NCBI GenBank assembly: GCA_964649745.1
Contig: CAZYQI010000006.1
Coordinates: 56,022 to 120,021 of the forward strand
Direction of reading: 5' to 3'
Origin: CAZEHS01 sp964649745
Lineage (GTDB): Bacteria; Bacillota; Clostridia; Peptostreptococcales; Acidaminobacteraceae
DNA length: 64,000 nucleotides
In this document: piece by piece, positions 1-7,690 of the stretch
Layout: each line of letters begins with the position of its first letter
Position numbering within the stretch: the stretch's first letter is position 1
The notes under the pieces: generated by a model
Database searches by the model: none
What the model saw: only the letters and a program-made list of their open reading frames with translations
What the model was told of the DNA's origin: nothing
Translations under genes and position numbers: made by a program

Positions 1-543
1 CAGTGTCGCGAAGGCCTCCCGGGGGAAATACACCTCTCCCCGCACCTCGATGTCCACCGGTTCCGACAGCTTCAGCGGAACGCTTCGGATGGTGCGTACG
101 TTTTCGGTGATATCCTCACCGATCTCCCCGTCACCCCGGGTTGCTCCCCGAACAAGGAAGCCCCCTTCATACTTAAGGGCTACAGAAAGGCCGTCAATCT
201 TGTATTCCACGGCGTAAACAACGTCGCCGCTGATTTCCTTACGGACCCGGCCGTCGAAATCCATCACTTCTTGGGAATTGTAGCTGTTGTCCAGACTCAA
301 CAGCCTTACCCCGTGTTTCGCAGGTTCGAACTGCTCCAGAACCCGTCCTCCCACGCGACCCGTGGGGGAATCCGCCAGCCGGAACTTCGGAAATTCATTT
401 TCAAGGGACAGCAGCTCTGCCAGAAGTTGGTCGTATTCATAGTCGGTGACCGTGGGGCTGTCTTCCACGTAATAGTGCTCATTGTACCGGTTTATTAACT
501 CCGTGAGATCGGTGATTCTGGCCTTTGCCTGATTGGTTTCCAT
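1..543 (-). CDS. ligA: NAD-dependent DNA ligase LigA, N-terminal 181 residues (cut by window edge)
   Basis: LigA seals nicks in duplex DNA using NAD+, in replication and repair. The visible part has the N-terminal Ia domain (ELINRYNEHYYVED), then the adenylation domain with the catalytic lysine motif EYKIDGLS near residue 118 and the following RGDGEIGEDIT segment. The ATG at 543 follows AAGGAG at good spacing and lies 13 bp after the pcrA stop, the usual pcrA-ligA order in Gram-positive bacteria. The reading frame is open to the left edge, so the rest of the gene is outside the window. Confidence 0.96.
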   Translation of the reverse strand, partial: METNQAKARITDLTELINRYNEHYYVEDSPTVTDYEYDQLLAELLSLENEFPKFRLADSPTGRVGGRVLEQFEPAKHGVRLLSLDNSYNSQEVMDFDGRVRKEISGDVVYAVEYKIDGLSVALKYEGGFLVRGATRGDGEIGEDITENVRTIRSVPLKLSEPVDIEVRGEVYFPREAFATL

Positions 544-556
544 GGACTGCTCCTTA

Positions 557-2737
557 TCAGGATATGACTTCAAGGGGTGCAAACCCCAGCATGAGTTTCT
601 TGATTCCCTTCTGATTGAAGGCGATGGTGAGTTCGGTCTGATTTCCGCTTCCCTTCACGCTGATGATGACCCCTTCTCCGAAGAGCTTATGCCGCACCTT
701 GGCCCCCGCCTTCAAATCCTCTGCTCCTTCCGGCGCAGTTCCTGAAGACTTCTGGCTGGCACTGACCGGCGGCACCGCCCAGGAGGGCTTGGCCTCGCTG
801 ATTGCCTGCTTTTTCTTCCGGGGTTTTTCGAAAAGCTCCTCTGGAATTTCATCAATAAAGCGAGAGATCATATTGTAGCTGGTTCTTCCGAACTGGAACC
901 GCATGGTGGCATGGGTCAGGTGAAGCTCCCGTTCTGCCCGGGTGATGCCCACATAACAAAGACGGCGTTCCTCTTCCAGGTCGTCCTCCTGAATGGCCCG
1001 GCTGGTGGGGAAAAGACCTTCCTCCATGCCCACCATGAATACAACCGGAAACTCCAGACCCTTGGCGCTGTGAAGGGTCATGAGGCGCACTCCCTCCTCT
1101 TCCTCGACCAGGGTATCCTGGTCGCTGACCAGGCTCATATCCGCCAGAAAATCCTGCAGGGTTCCCTCTTCATTGTTGAATTCAAATTCCTGAGCCACGG
1201 ATAGGAATTCCTCGATGTTTTCCATCCGGCTTCGGGCTTCAACCGAGTTTTCCAGTTCCAGCGCCGTCATATAACCGGAACCCTTCAACACGCTTTCGAT
1301 GGCGTCCACCGGTTTCAGATTATGGCGCTCGACAATCAGAGGCTCCACACACCGGACAAAAGCCCGGAGCCCTTCTGTGGTTTTGGCGGGGAACCATTTT
1401 TCAGCAATGGCTTCATACAGCACGGAAAGCGGGGGTTCTTCTCTCTCGTTCATTTCTCCAAAGAGCCGGTCAATGGTTTTTTCGCCTATATGCCGGCCAG
1501 GCACGTTAATGACCCTGCCAAAGGCGATGAGGTCCACCGGATTCTGAATGATACGGAGGTAAGCCATGATATCCTTGATTTCCTTGCGATCGTAGAACTT
1601 GAGTCCGCCTACGATCTTGTATGGGATACGCGCCTGGCGAAGGGCATCCTCCATGACCCGGGACTGCGCGTTGGTGCGATATAGAACCGCCATGTCCTTG
1701 TAGGCCTCGTCAGACTCCCGGGCCTTTTCCGCAATGCGGAGCGCCACATATCGGGCTTCTTCCTTGTCGTCTTGGGCTACAAAATATTTAAGCTGATGGC
1801 CATCCTCATTGTCGGTCCACAGGGTTTTTTTCCTGCGGTCCATATTGTTGTCAATAACGGCGTTGGCCGCCTCCAGTATCCGTTTGGTGGATCGGTAGTT
1901 CTGTTCCAGCTTGATGACGGTTGCCGGAGAGAAATCCTTCTCAAAATCCCGGATATTCCGGATGTCCGCTCCCCGCCAGCCATAGATAGACTGGTCCAGA
2001 TCACCTACGACACAAAGATTCCTGTGCTTTTGGGCCAGAAGACGGATCAGCTCGTATTGGGCCCGGTTGGTATCCTGATACTCATCCACATGAATGTATT
2101 TAAAACGCTCCTGCCAAGACAGCAGCACTTCGGGTTTGCTTTTTAACAGCTCCACGGTCTTCAGTATCAGATCATCGAAATCCATGGCGTTATTGCTCTT
2201 GAGCCTGCTCTGGTAACGGCGGTACACCTCGGCGATTTCTTCCTTCTCATCGTCACCGGGGAAGGCTGCCTTGTACCGTTCAGGGGTCATCATCCGGTCC
2301 TTGGCCCAGCTGATCTCCCCCATCACCCGACGGACCGGCAAATCGTCCTCATCGATTCTCAGCTCTTTTAGGATCTCCTTGGCCAGGGTCTTCTGGTCCT
2401 GGGGATCATAAATGACGAAATTCTTGGTGTATCCCAAATACTCCACATCCCGCCTGAGCATCCGCACACAAATGGCATGGAAGGTTCCGATCCACATGCC
2501 TGCGGTGGAATATCCCAGCAGCTTCTCTACGCGGCTGTTCATCTCTTTTGCCGCCTTGTTGGTAAAGGTGAGGGCCAGCACATTGCCCGGGTACATGCCC
2601 TTATCCTTGATAAGGTGTGCAATGCGCCAGGTAAGAACCCTGGTTTTTCCCGATCCCGCGCCGGCCACCACCAACAGGGGGCCTTCCGTTGCCAATACAG
2701 CATCCCGCTGCTCTTTATTAAGGGTTGAAAAATCCAT
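557..2737 (-). CDS. pcrA: ATP-dependent DNA helicase PcrA (UvrD/Rep family)
   Basis: PcrA is a superfamily 1A 3'-5' helicase used in repair, plasmid replication and clearing of replication-transcription conflicts. The 726-residue protein shows Walker A (AGAGSGKT, near residue 25), Walker B (HVDEYQDTN), the SIYGWRGADI motif, LEQNYRST, and the late motifs TLHSAKGLEF and YVGITRAE. The tail (KLFGEGVIISVKG to the end) looks like the Tudor-like domain that contacts RNA polymerase in known PcrA proteins. An upstream in-frame ATG at 2848 exists, but ATG 2737 is preceded by AAGGAG and gives the standard family N-terminus (MDFSTLNKEQ). ligA follows 13 bp downstream. A LexA-like box sits in the promoter region. 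Confidence 0.96.
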   Translation of the reverse strand: MDFSTLNKEQRDAVLATEGPLLVVAGAGSGKTRVLTWRIAHLIKDKGMYPGNVLALTFTNKAAKEMNSRVEKLLGYSTAGMWIGTFHAICVRMLRRDVEYLGYTKNFVIYDPQDQKTLAKEILKELRIDEDDLPVRRVMGEISWAKDRMMTPERYKAAFPGDDEKEEIAEVYRRYQSRLKSNNAMDFDDLILKTVELLKSKPEVLLSWQERFKYIHVDEYQDTNRAQYELIRLLAQKHRNLCVVGDLDQSIYGWRGADIRNIRDFEKDFSPATVIKLEQNYRSTKRILEAANAVIDNNMDRRKKTLWTDNEDGHQLKYFVAQDDKEEARYVALRIAEKARESDEAYKDMAVLYRTNAQSRVMEDALRQARIPYKIVGGLKFYDRKEIKDIMAYLRIIQNPVDLIAFGRVINVPGRHIGEKTIDRLFGEMNEREEPPLSVLYEAIAEKWFPAKTTEGLRAFVRCVEPLIVERHNLKPVDAIESVLKGSGYMTALELENSVEARSRMENIEEFLSVAQEFEFNNEEGTLQDFLADMSLVSDQDTLVEEEEGVRLMTLHSAKGLEFPVVFMVGMEEGLFPTSRAIQEDDLEEERRLCYVGITRAERELHLTHATMRFQFGRTSYNMISRFIDEIPEELFEKPRKKKQAISEAKPSWAVPPVSASQKSSGTAPEGAEDLKAGAKVRHKLFGEGVIISVKGSGNQTELTIAFNQKGIKKLMLGFAPLEVIS

Positions 2738-2788
2738 TGAGGGCTCCTTGAAAGACGATCTTTGTCGTCGAATTTGCGAACGGAATAG

Positions 2789-2802
2789 CGAATATCTGTT
2801 CG
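2789..2802 (-). promoter_or_regulatory. LexA (SOS) box candidate in pcrA promoter
   Basis: The minus strand reads CGAACAGATATTCG, which fits the Gram-positive LexA consensus CGAACNNNNGTTCG except for one base (A for G). It lies just downstream of a likely extended -10, at the predicted start point, so binding would block pcrA-ligA transcription. SOS control is an inference. Confidence 0.5.
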
Positions 2803-2807
2803 TGAAT

Positions 2808-2813
2808 ATTGTA
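2808..2813 (-). promoter_or_regulatory. Extended -10 promoter candidate for pcrA-ligA
   Basis: The minus strand reads TGGTACAAT, an extended -10 (TG-N-TACAAT). The -35 at 17 bp spacing is weak (TTCATT). About 70 nt of leader would precede the pcrA start. Confidence 0.4.
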
Positions 2814-2954
2814 CCAGAAAGAACATAAAAAATGAACCCAGCCGTCATCTGTTCATTTCCACTTGTTTCAAATTCAAATTTCAGTACTATTAATTTTCGT
2901 ATAGGTTTTTCATCCTTTAAACAAATATCTTAATAACAATATGTAAGTAACCGG

Positions 2955-2983
2955 TTGACCCTCTTATTGATATCGATTATCAT
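2955..2983 (+). promoter_or_regulatory. Sigma-A promoter overlapped by a Fur-like box, upstream of chemoreceptor
   Basis: TTGACC (2955-2960), a 17-bp spacer and TATCAT (2978-2983) form a sigma-A type promoter. Overlapping the spacer and -10 at 2968-2982 is TGATATCGATTATCA, a 7-1-7 inverted repeat that matches the Bacillus Fur consensus TGATAATNATTATCA at 12 of 14 arm positions. A repressor there would occlude the -10. Fur identity is inferred from the consensus only. Confidence 0.55.
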
Positions 2984-3030
2984 CATCTTTGAGGCCATTT
3001 TTTACGACCCTACACCACAAGGAGACCACC

Positions 3031-4680
3031 ATGCTTAGAAACGACGGAACGCTTTCCAAGAAGGTTACCATGCTTCTCACCACAGCCATTGTAATTGCCA
3101 TTACACTCTGCACCTGTTTGTCTACGTACGTGACCAAAGAAAGCCTTTATGATCAGTTGAAGGTTTTGGGGATGGAATTGGCTTTAGAAACCTCTAACCG
3201 TATCGATCCCGCCATTCTAAACAGTCCGTCCAACCTTCGTCTCATGTCTGAAATATCTGCAAACGATAAATTTGTTTATGCCCTTATTATCGACAGCAAC
3301 TATATTGCAGTTGCCCACAGTCAGAAGGATCGTATCGGTAAAACCTTCAAAGACGCCGGTGTTGAACAGGCCTTCCTAGGAAAACCTTTCGCCGGTATTT
3401 ATTACAGCAAGGACCGGGAGATGAATATTTATGATGTCATTCTGCCTTTAAAAGACAACGCAGGGAAAATTGTGGGGGTATACAACCTGGGGTTATCTGT
3501 CGCTGAATCAGACGCCGCCGTCCGGACCATTATCCTCAATGCCGCCCTTTCCGGGTTGTTGCTGGTAGTTGTTGCCTGCACGCTTAGTTTTTTTGCAATA
3601 CGGGCTATGCTTGCGCCTTTGACCGCCATACGTAATGCCGCTCTGTGCATTGCAGACAATGATCTCACTACACGTATGGACTATGCGTCAAACAATGAAA
3701 TCGGCGATATGTCACGGGCTTTTTCCTCAATGACAGAGAACCTCCTCAACACGATTCATTCGCTTCAGTCCAGCTCCCGAACCTTGGATAACGGGAGCCG
3801 CGCATTGGCTGACGCCAGTCAAAGCTGTTCTTCCCGCATGCAGGAGGCAACCGCCTCCACGGAGGAAATCACCGCCAGCCTGGAGGAAATCGCCTCCTTT
3901 AGTGAAGAAATATTTGCAGGCAGCCAGGAAATGACCGCCTCTATGACCGATTTTCTCAGTCAGATCGAAACGGGCAAACAGTTTGCTCAGACGATCGGCA
4001 ATAAGGCTTCCGCCGTCAACGAAAAAACACAGAATGCCAGGAACCATGCCACCACTATCTATGCCGATATGAATATGAAAATTCGCGACGCCATCGAGCA
4101 CATCACCGTGGTAAAAGAAATTTCAACCATGGCAGATGTAATATCCAATATTTCCAAACAAATCAATCTTCTGGCGCTTAATGCCGCTATTGAAGCCGCC
4201 CGGGCCGGCGAACACGGCAGAGGCTTTGCTGTCGTTGCAGAGGAAGTTCGCAAGCTGGCGGGTGAATCTGAGAACGCCGTACAAAACATCATGGAGGTCA
4301 CCGGAAAGGTTCAGTATGCCACCGGCAGCCTTGTTACAACTTCCAAGGATCTTCTTCAGTTTATCTCAACGGATGTACTCGAGGACTACGCCTTGCTTAT
4401 TCAAACCTCTGAAGACTATCAGAATGATGCCGACCGGATATTCCAAATGAACAGCCGCTTTGAGAACTTTGGCGGACAAGTACTGGCAAGCGTTCAGAGT
4501 GTTGGACGGGAAATTCAAAACATCACAGCAACCATTGAACAGATATCCGGCAGTTCACAGACCGTGTCTGAAAGCGCCACTGTCGTAAGTAATGCCCTGG
4601 TATCCTTGAGTGACGAAGCTCAGAAGCTGCGTTTGGTCGCAGATACGCTGAATGGAATCATCGCAAAATATAAAATTTAA
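3031..4680 (+). CDS. Methyl-accepting chemotaxis protein with single Cache-like sensor
   Basis: This membrane chemoreceptor would pass ligand signals to CheA/CheW. It has 549 residues: TM1 about 10-30, an extracellular sensor about 35-170 resembling a single Cache domain (YALIIDSNYIAVAHSQ, GVYNLGLSV), TM2 about 175-197, HAMP (LAPLTAIRNAAL) and a signalling domain with the conserved hairpin tip (NLLALNAAIEAARAGEH, RGFAVVAEEVRKLA). ATG 3031 follows AAGGAG; the frame extends 42 bp upstream, but no good ribosome site precedes the earlier ATG. Its promoter overlaps a Fur-like box, suggesting iron-responsive expression. The ligand is unknown. Confidence 0.9.
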   Translation: MLRNDGTLSKKVTMLLTTAIVIAITLCTCLSTYVTKESLYDQLKVLGMELALETSNRIDPAILNSPSNLRLMSEISANDKFVYALIIDSNYIAVAHSQKDRIGKTFKDAGVEQAFLGKPFAGIYYSKDREMNIYDVILPLKDNAGKIVGVYNLGLSVAESDAAVRTIILNAALSGLLLVVVACTLSFFAIRAMLAPLTAIRNAALCIADNDLTTRMDYASNNEIGDMSRAFSSMTENLLNTIHSLQSSSRTLDNGSRALADASQSCSSRMQEATASTEEITASLEEIASFSEEIFAGSQEMTASMTDFLSQIETGKQFAQTIGNKASAVNEKTQNARNHATTIYADMNMKIRDAIEHITVVKEISTMADVISNISKQINLLALNAAIEAARAGEHGRGFAVVAEEVRKLAGESENAVQNIMEVTGKVQYATGSLVTTSKDLLQFISTDVLEDYALLIQTSEDYQNDADRIFQMNSRFENFGGQVLASVQSVGREIQNITATIEQISGSSQTVSESATVVSNALVSLSDEAQKLRLVADTLNGIIAKYKI

Positions 4681-4693
4681 GAACTTCTTTAAC

Positions 4694-4808
4694 ATAAAAA
4701 GCGTTTCTCAGATGAAGATTATACTCCCCTTGGCCAGTCCTGAATAGCTATTCTTTCAGGTCTCTGCTCAAAGGGGAACATATCAAAATTCTGAGAAGCG
4801 CTTTTTAT
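4694..4808. other. Long multi-stem structured element between convergent genes
   Basis: Arms at 4694-4712 and 4790-4808 pair over 19 bp with one mismatch and end in A5/T5 runs, so it can terminate both flanking genes. Inside are a second stem (TCCCCTT 4725-4731 with AAGGGGA 4771-4777) and a terminal hairpin (CCTGAA 4739-4744 with TTCAGG 4755-4760). It is much longer than an ordinary terminator. Confidence 0.6.
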
Positions 4809-4827
4809 CTTTCAGTCGGAGGTCTGG

Positions 4828-5262
4828 CTAAACAAACAGGTTCACCAGCAGGCCCTGAAGCTGCCCGATCTTTTCCAAAAGCTTTATCTGGGGTTTTTCC
4901 TGATCCAGGATCATATCGGTCAGTTCCACCAGCTTTTCATCAATCATGGACACAACCTTCATCATCCGTGAACGTCCGCTGCGACTGAGACTCCGCCGCT
5001 CTTCAACCCGAAGGCCAAAATTAACGGCCTGTTCCACAAAGCCCTTGATCATTTCCTTGTACTCCAGCATGACCTCCACGGTTCGGTTCTCCGCCAGATG
5101 CTTGCCCTTCTTTTCAATTTCCTTAAGCATCTGCTTCAGCTGTTCCTGATCGTGTTCATCCTGCTTGTCGCCCATAAGCTGGGAGAAGGAAACGCCCCCC
5201 TTTGGCTCCGTTTTGTGTACGGAGGTACTGCTAGCCCCGGGGGTTACCCGTGTAACCTTCAT
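4828..5262 (-). CDS. yaaR: YaaR family protein (DUF327)
   Basis: A 144-residue protein with the layout of the DUF327/YaaR family: a short polar N-terminus with a GVSFSQLMG segment, then a long, probably helical, charged body ending in LLEKIGQLQGLLVNLFV. No enzyme motif is visible and the function is not established. ATG 5262 is chosen because GAGGAGG stands 8 nt ahead; a TTG 18 nt further upstream lacks a site. It overlaps the end of the FlhB-like gene by 32 bp, so it is probably the last gene of the sigma-28 flagellar operon. Confidence 0.8.
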   Translation of the reverse strand: MKVTRVTPGASSTSVHKTEPKGGVSFSQLMGDKQDEHDQEQLKQMLKEIEKKGKHLAENRTVEVMLEYKEMIKGFVEQAVNFGLRVEERRSLSRSGRSRMMKVVSMIDEKLVELTDMILDQEKPQIKLLEKIGQLQGLLVNLFV

Positions 5263-5515
5263 TAGGTGCCTCCTCTTCAAGTTTTCGTATCAGATCCATG
5301 ACTCCTGCCACCACTGCATAGACCTGAGGCGGCACCTGCTTTTTAAGATCCAGATCTCCTGTTTCCCGCAAAATTTCGGGATCCTGCTCAACCGGGATTC
5401 TGAGCGCCTTCGCCTGTGCAATGATGGTCTCGGAAAAAAGCTTGCCGTCCTTGGGGGAGCTGTTTTCAAACTGCTCCAGCTCCTGCTGGTATGGGTTGCG
5501 CTTTCGGGTGTTCAT
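5231..5515 (-). CDS. FlhB C-terminal-domain-like small protein (YlqH type)
   Basis: A 94-residue soluble protein matching the cytoplasmic domain of the flagellar export switch FlhB: IIAQAKALRIPVEQDPEIL followed by a helical VPPQVYAVVAGVMDLIRKLEEE segment. The membrane part of FlhB and the NPTH self-cleavage motif are absent, as in stand-alone paralogues such as B. subtilis YlqH. The start codon overlaps the upstream stop (ATGA), implying translational coupling to the FliK-like protein. FliK and FlhB cooperate in the flagellar export specificity switch, so a linked role is likely but unproven. Confidence 0.8.
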   Translation of the reverse strand: MNTRKRNPYQQELEQFENSSPKDGKLFSETIIAQAKALRIPVEQDPEILRETGDLDLKKQVPPQVYAVVAGVMDLIRKLEEEAPNEGYTGNPRG

Positions 5516-7575
5516 ACTTTTATGTTCAGCCCCTTCCCCTCTGCCTCCGGCTCCGTATTCTCCACCGGCTTCTGCACGGATATCTTGGTATCTTTCAGCG
5601 GAGAATAGGAAATCCCTGCAATCTTGTACCCTGTTTCCCACATGGCCTTCTTAAAATCTTCCACCATGGGGCTTACGGCATTGCGCAGCGCTTCATTATC
5701 GCATTTCACCTGAATGCTGACAGATTTTCTTGCTGCTGCGAATCGAATCCCCACATCTCCATATTTTTCGGTGTGCACGGCAAAATAGAAGGTGCAGTTC
5801 TCCCAGTCCACCTTTCCGTTGTCCTTACGGGACTGTACATATATTTTCAGATCCTCCACCCGGTTCCCCAGCTCCATGGGCATGGAAAAGAACATGGTCT
5901 GCCCCTGAGGCTTGGCCTCCGGCCTGGAAAGAAGCTGCTGCCCGGTGAGATTGTTCAGGGCTTTTTCAGTGCCGGTTACCGTTGTCAGCTTCTCCTCCGT
6001 TTCCGAAGCCAGCTTCATAAGGATCTCCTTCAGGTTTTCCTGGGGGAGCCACTCCTCCTTGAGCTTCTTATTGCCTTGCCCAAGAACGGAAACCACCTCG
6101 GATTCATGGGTCAGGCCCAGGGCTTTAAAGGCTTCCAGCACCTCTCGCGGGGTCTGCACCGGTTCCAGAATACGGCTTACCTGCTCCTGGGCACGCTGCT
6201 GCAACCCCTTTTCTCGGAAATCGTCCCCCGTTGCCGTTTGCTGAAGGGTCCGGTGGATCACCTTCAGCCTGGCCGGCTGGAACTGAATTTCCGCAAGTCC
6301 TTTTTCAACACGGGTGACAATGGCGGAGGCCTCCGCATTCTTGCCCCCTGAAACAAGACTCCTGGCCTCCTGCAACTCCGAAGACCATTTCAACAGCTGT
6401 TTTTCAGCCTTCATTGACGTATACAGGGGAATGTCGCTTTTAAGGATTGCCTTATCCAGTTTTTCAATGGCCTTGGTCAGTTTTTCAACCACCTTGGGCC
6501 GATCCGGAGCAGCCGGTTTCTCCAGCTCTGTCCGCACGGCTGCAAGATCTGCCTTCACTGCCTTTCGCAGGGCTTCGAATTCCATCTTGACCTCTGCCAT
6601 CCTGGGGGTGATTTCCTTCATCAGCAGGGTCATTCCCTGAATCAGGGCCTCCGACGGCCCTACATCAATATTCCTTTCTTCTCCGAGTGCAGAAATCACC
6701 TGTTCAACAGCGGCCGCCAAACGTGATGTTCTGTCTGTTTCCACATCCTCGCCTTCCGCTGTCTTTATCTTCACGCTGCTTTCAGCTTTTGTATCTGAAG
6801 GGTATTTCTCCTCAGGATGACCCGTTGGCCTCTTTTCATAAGCCTCCAGATTAGAAGGTCGGATTTCTTCGCCCTCCGTTTTCTCCACATCCTCCGCGCC
6901 CACCAAGGCTTCACTCAGAACCGCAACCTGCTCCAGGGCCTCCATCAGCCACATGAGCACTGCCGCTTCTCTGGCAGAGGCTGTCATTGCCGTCCCGCCC
7001 TTTGCGGCATTGCTCGCTGCTGTGGCATTCAATTCCCTGGTGGTTTCCAGCAGTCGGTTCGCCGAATCGGCAACATCGGCTTTCCCTTCACTTTGCCCCG
7101 GATTCTCTGCTGCGGCCTCTGCAGAAGCCAGTTTAGAAAATGCCCTTATCAGCTCCACACGGCCCATGGAAACTTCGAAGCCAGCCGCCTCTGCCAGGGT
7201 GCGCAGTTCTTGGGGCAGGGTTTCCCTGAATAAGGCCGCCTGAATGCTCTTAAGGCTCCGCAGCGTCAGCGGAAGGCCTTTGTCCAGGGCGGTCTTCACG
7301 GTCTGCAACTTTTCACTTTCTGTACCGTCCGATTTATCGATGAACTCCGAAATCCGGTCTGCTTCGTCCTCGGATATCTCATAGCCCTGGGCCTTCAGCT
7401 CGGCAACGATTTTTCCGCCTTCCGATACGGTTTCCTGGCTCTCCACAGGCTTTACCGGTCCTTCTGACGGTTTTCCTACTGTCATTTGTGAAGCTGTCTG
7501 CGCTGTAGCCGGCGCCATGTTCTTTATCAGCGAATCGATAATTTTCAAAGGAATCACCTCGTTTAGGGCCGCCAT
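5512..7575 (-). CDS. Large FliK-like (hook-length-control-like) protein
   Basis: A protein of about 687 residues, acidic and rich in Ala, Glu and Lys, without signal peptide or membrane segment. The last ~130 residues (CTFYFAVHTEKYGDVGIRF, VSIQVKCDNEALRNAV, then GYKIAGISYSPL) resemble the C-terminal domain of FliK; the long helical middle would suit a ruler or scaffold. The start is uncertain: the sigma-28 promoter at 7599-7625 puts the transcript start near 7592, excluding the TTG at 7611. ATG 7575 (AAGGTG ahead) is used; TTG 7548, preceded by GAGGTG, is a good alternative. The downstream FlhB-like gene supports a flagellar role. Confidence 0.72.
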   Translation of the reverse strand: MAALNEVIPLKIIDSLIKNMAPATAQTASQMTVGKPSEGPVKPVESQETVSEGGKIVAELKAQGYEISEDEADRISEFIDKSDGTESEKLQTVKTALDKGLPLTLRSLKSIQAALFRETLPQELRTLAEAAGFEVSMGRVELIRAFSKLASAEAAAENPGQSEGKADVADSANRLLETTRELNATAASNAAKGGTAMTASAREAAVLMWLMEALEQVAVLSEALVGAEDVEKTEGEEIRPSNLEAYEKRPTGHPEEKYPSDTKAESSVKIKTAEGEDVETDRTSRLAAAVEQVISALGEERNIDVGPSEALIQGMTLLMKEITPRMAEVKMEFEALRKAVKADLAAVRTELEKPAAPDRPKVVEKLTKAIEKLDKAILKSDIPLYTSMKAEKQLLKWSSELQEARSLVSGGKNAEASAIVTRVEKGLAEIQFQPARLKVIHRTLQQTATGDDFREKGLQQRAQEQVSRILEPVQTPREVLEAFKALGLTHESEVVSVLGQGNKKLKEEWLPQENLKEILMKLASETEEKLTTVTGTEKALNNLTGQQLLSRPEAKPQGQTMFFSMPMELGNRVEDLKIYVQSRKDNGKVDWENCTFYFAVHTEKYGDVGIRFAAARKSVSIQVKCDNEALRNAVSPMVEDFKKAMWETGYKIAGISYSPLKDTKISVQKPVENTEPEAEGKGLNIKV

Positions 7576-7598
7576 TACGGGCACCTTATCTAAAGATA

Positions 7599-7625
7599 AT
7601 ATCGGCTGCAAGGGATGAAACCTTG
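7599..7625 (-). promoter_or_regulatory. Sigma-28 (SigD/FliA) promoter for FliK-like/FlhB-like/yaaR operon
   Basis: The minus strand shows CAAGGTTT, 11 bp, GCCGATAT. The sigma-28 consensus is TAAAGTTT-N11-GCCGATAA, so the -10 matches at 7 of 8 and the -35 at 6 of 8 positions with exact spacing. Confidence 0.75.
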
Positions 7626-7631
7626 AGGATA

Positions 7632-7680
7632 GAAAAAAGACCGGCTCACAACAGGAACATCATCCCCATTTTGAGCCGGC
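7632..7680 (-). terminator. Rho-independent terminator of DHH phosphoesterase gene
   Basis: Stem CCGGCTCA (7641-7648) pairs with TGAGCCGG (7672-7679), followed on the minus strand by a T run (7632-7638). It isolates the sigma-28 operon downstream. Confidence 0.85.
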
Positions 7681-7690
7681 CTCCACACTT

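Noticed and set aside
5491..6351. Long plus-strand open frame opposite the FliK-like gene
   Set aside because: Composition is that of an antisense shadow (many His, Cys, Arg), with no ribosome site or recognisable domain.
7576..7611. TTG start at 7611 for the FliK-like gene
   Set aside because: It lies upstream of the transcript start predicted from the sigma-28 promoter and has no ribosome site.
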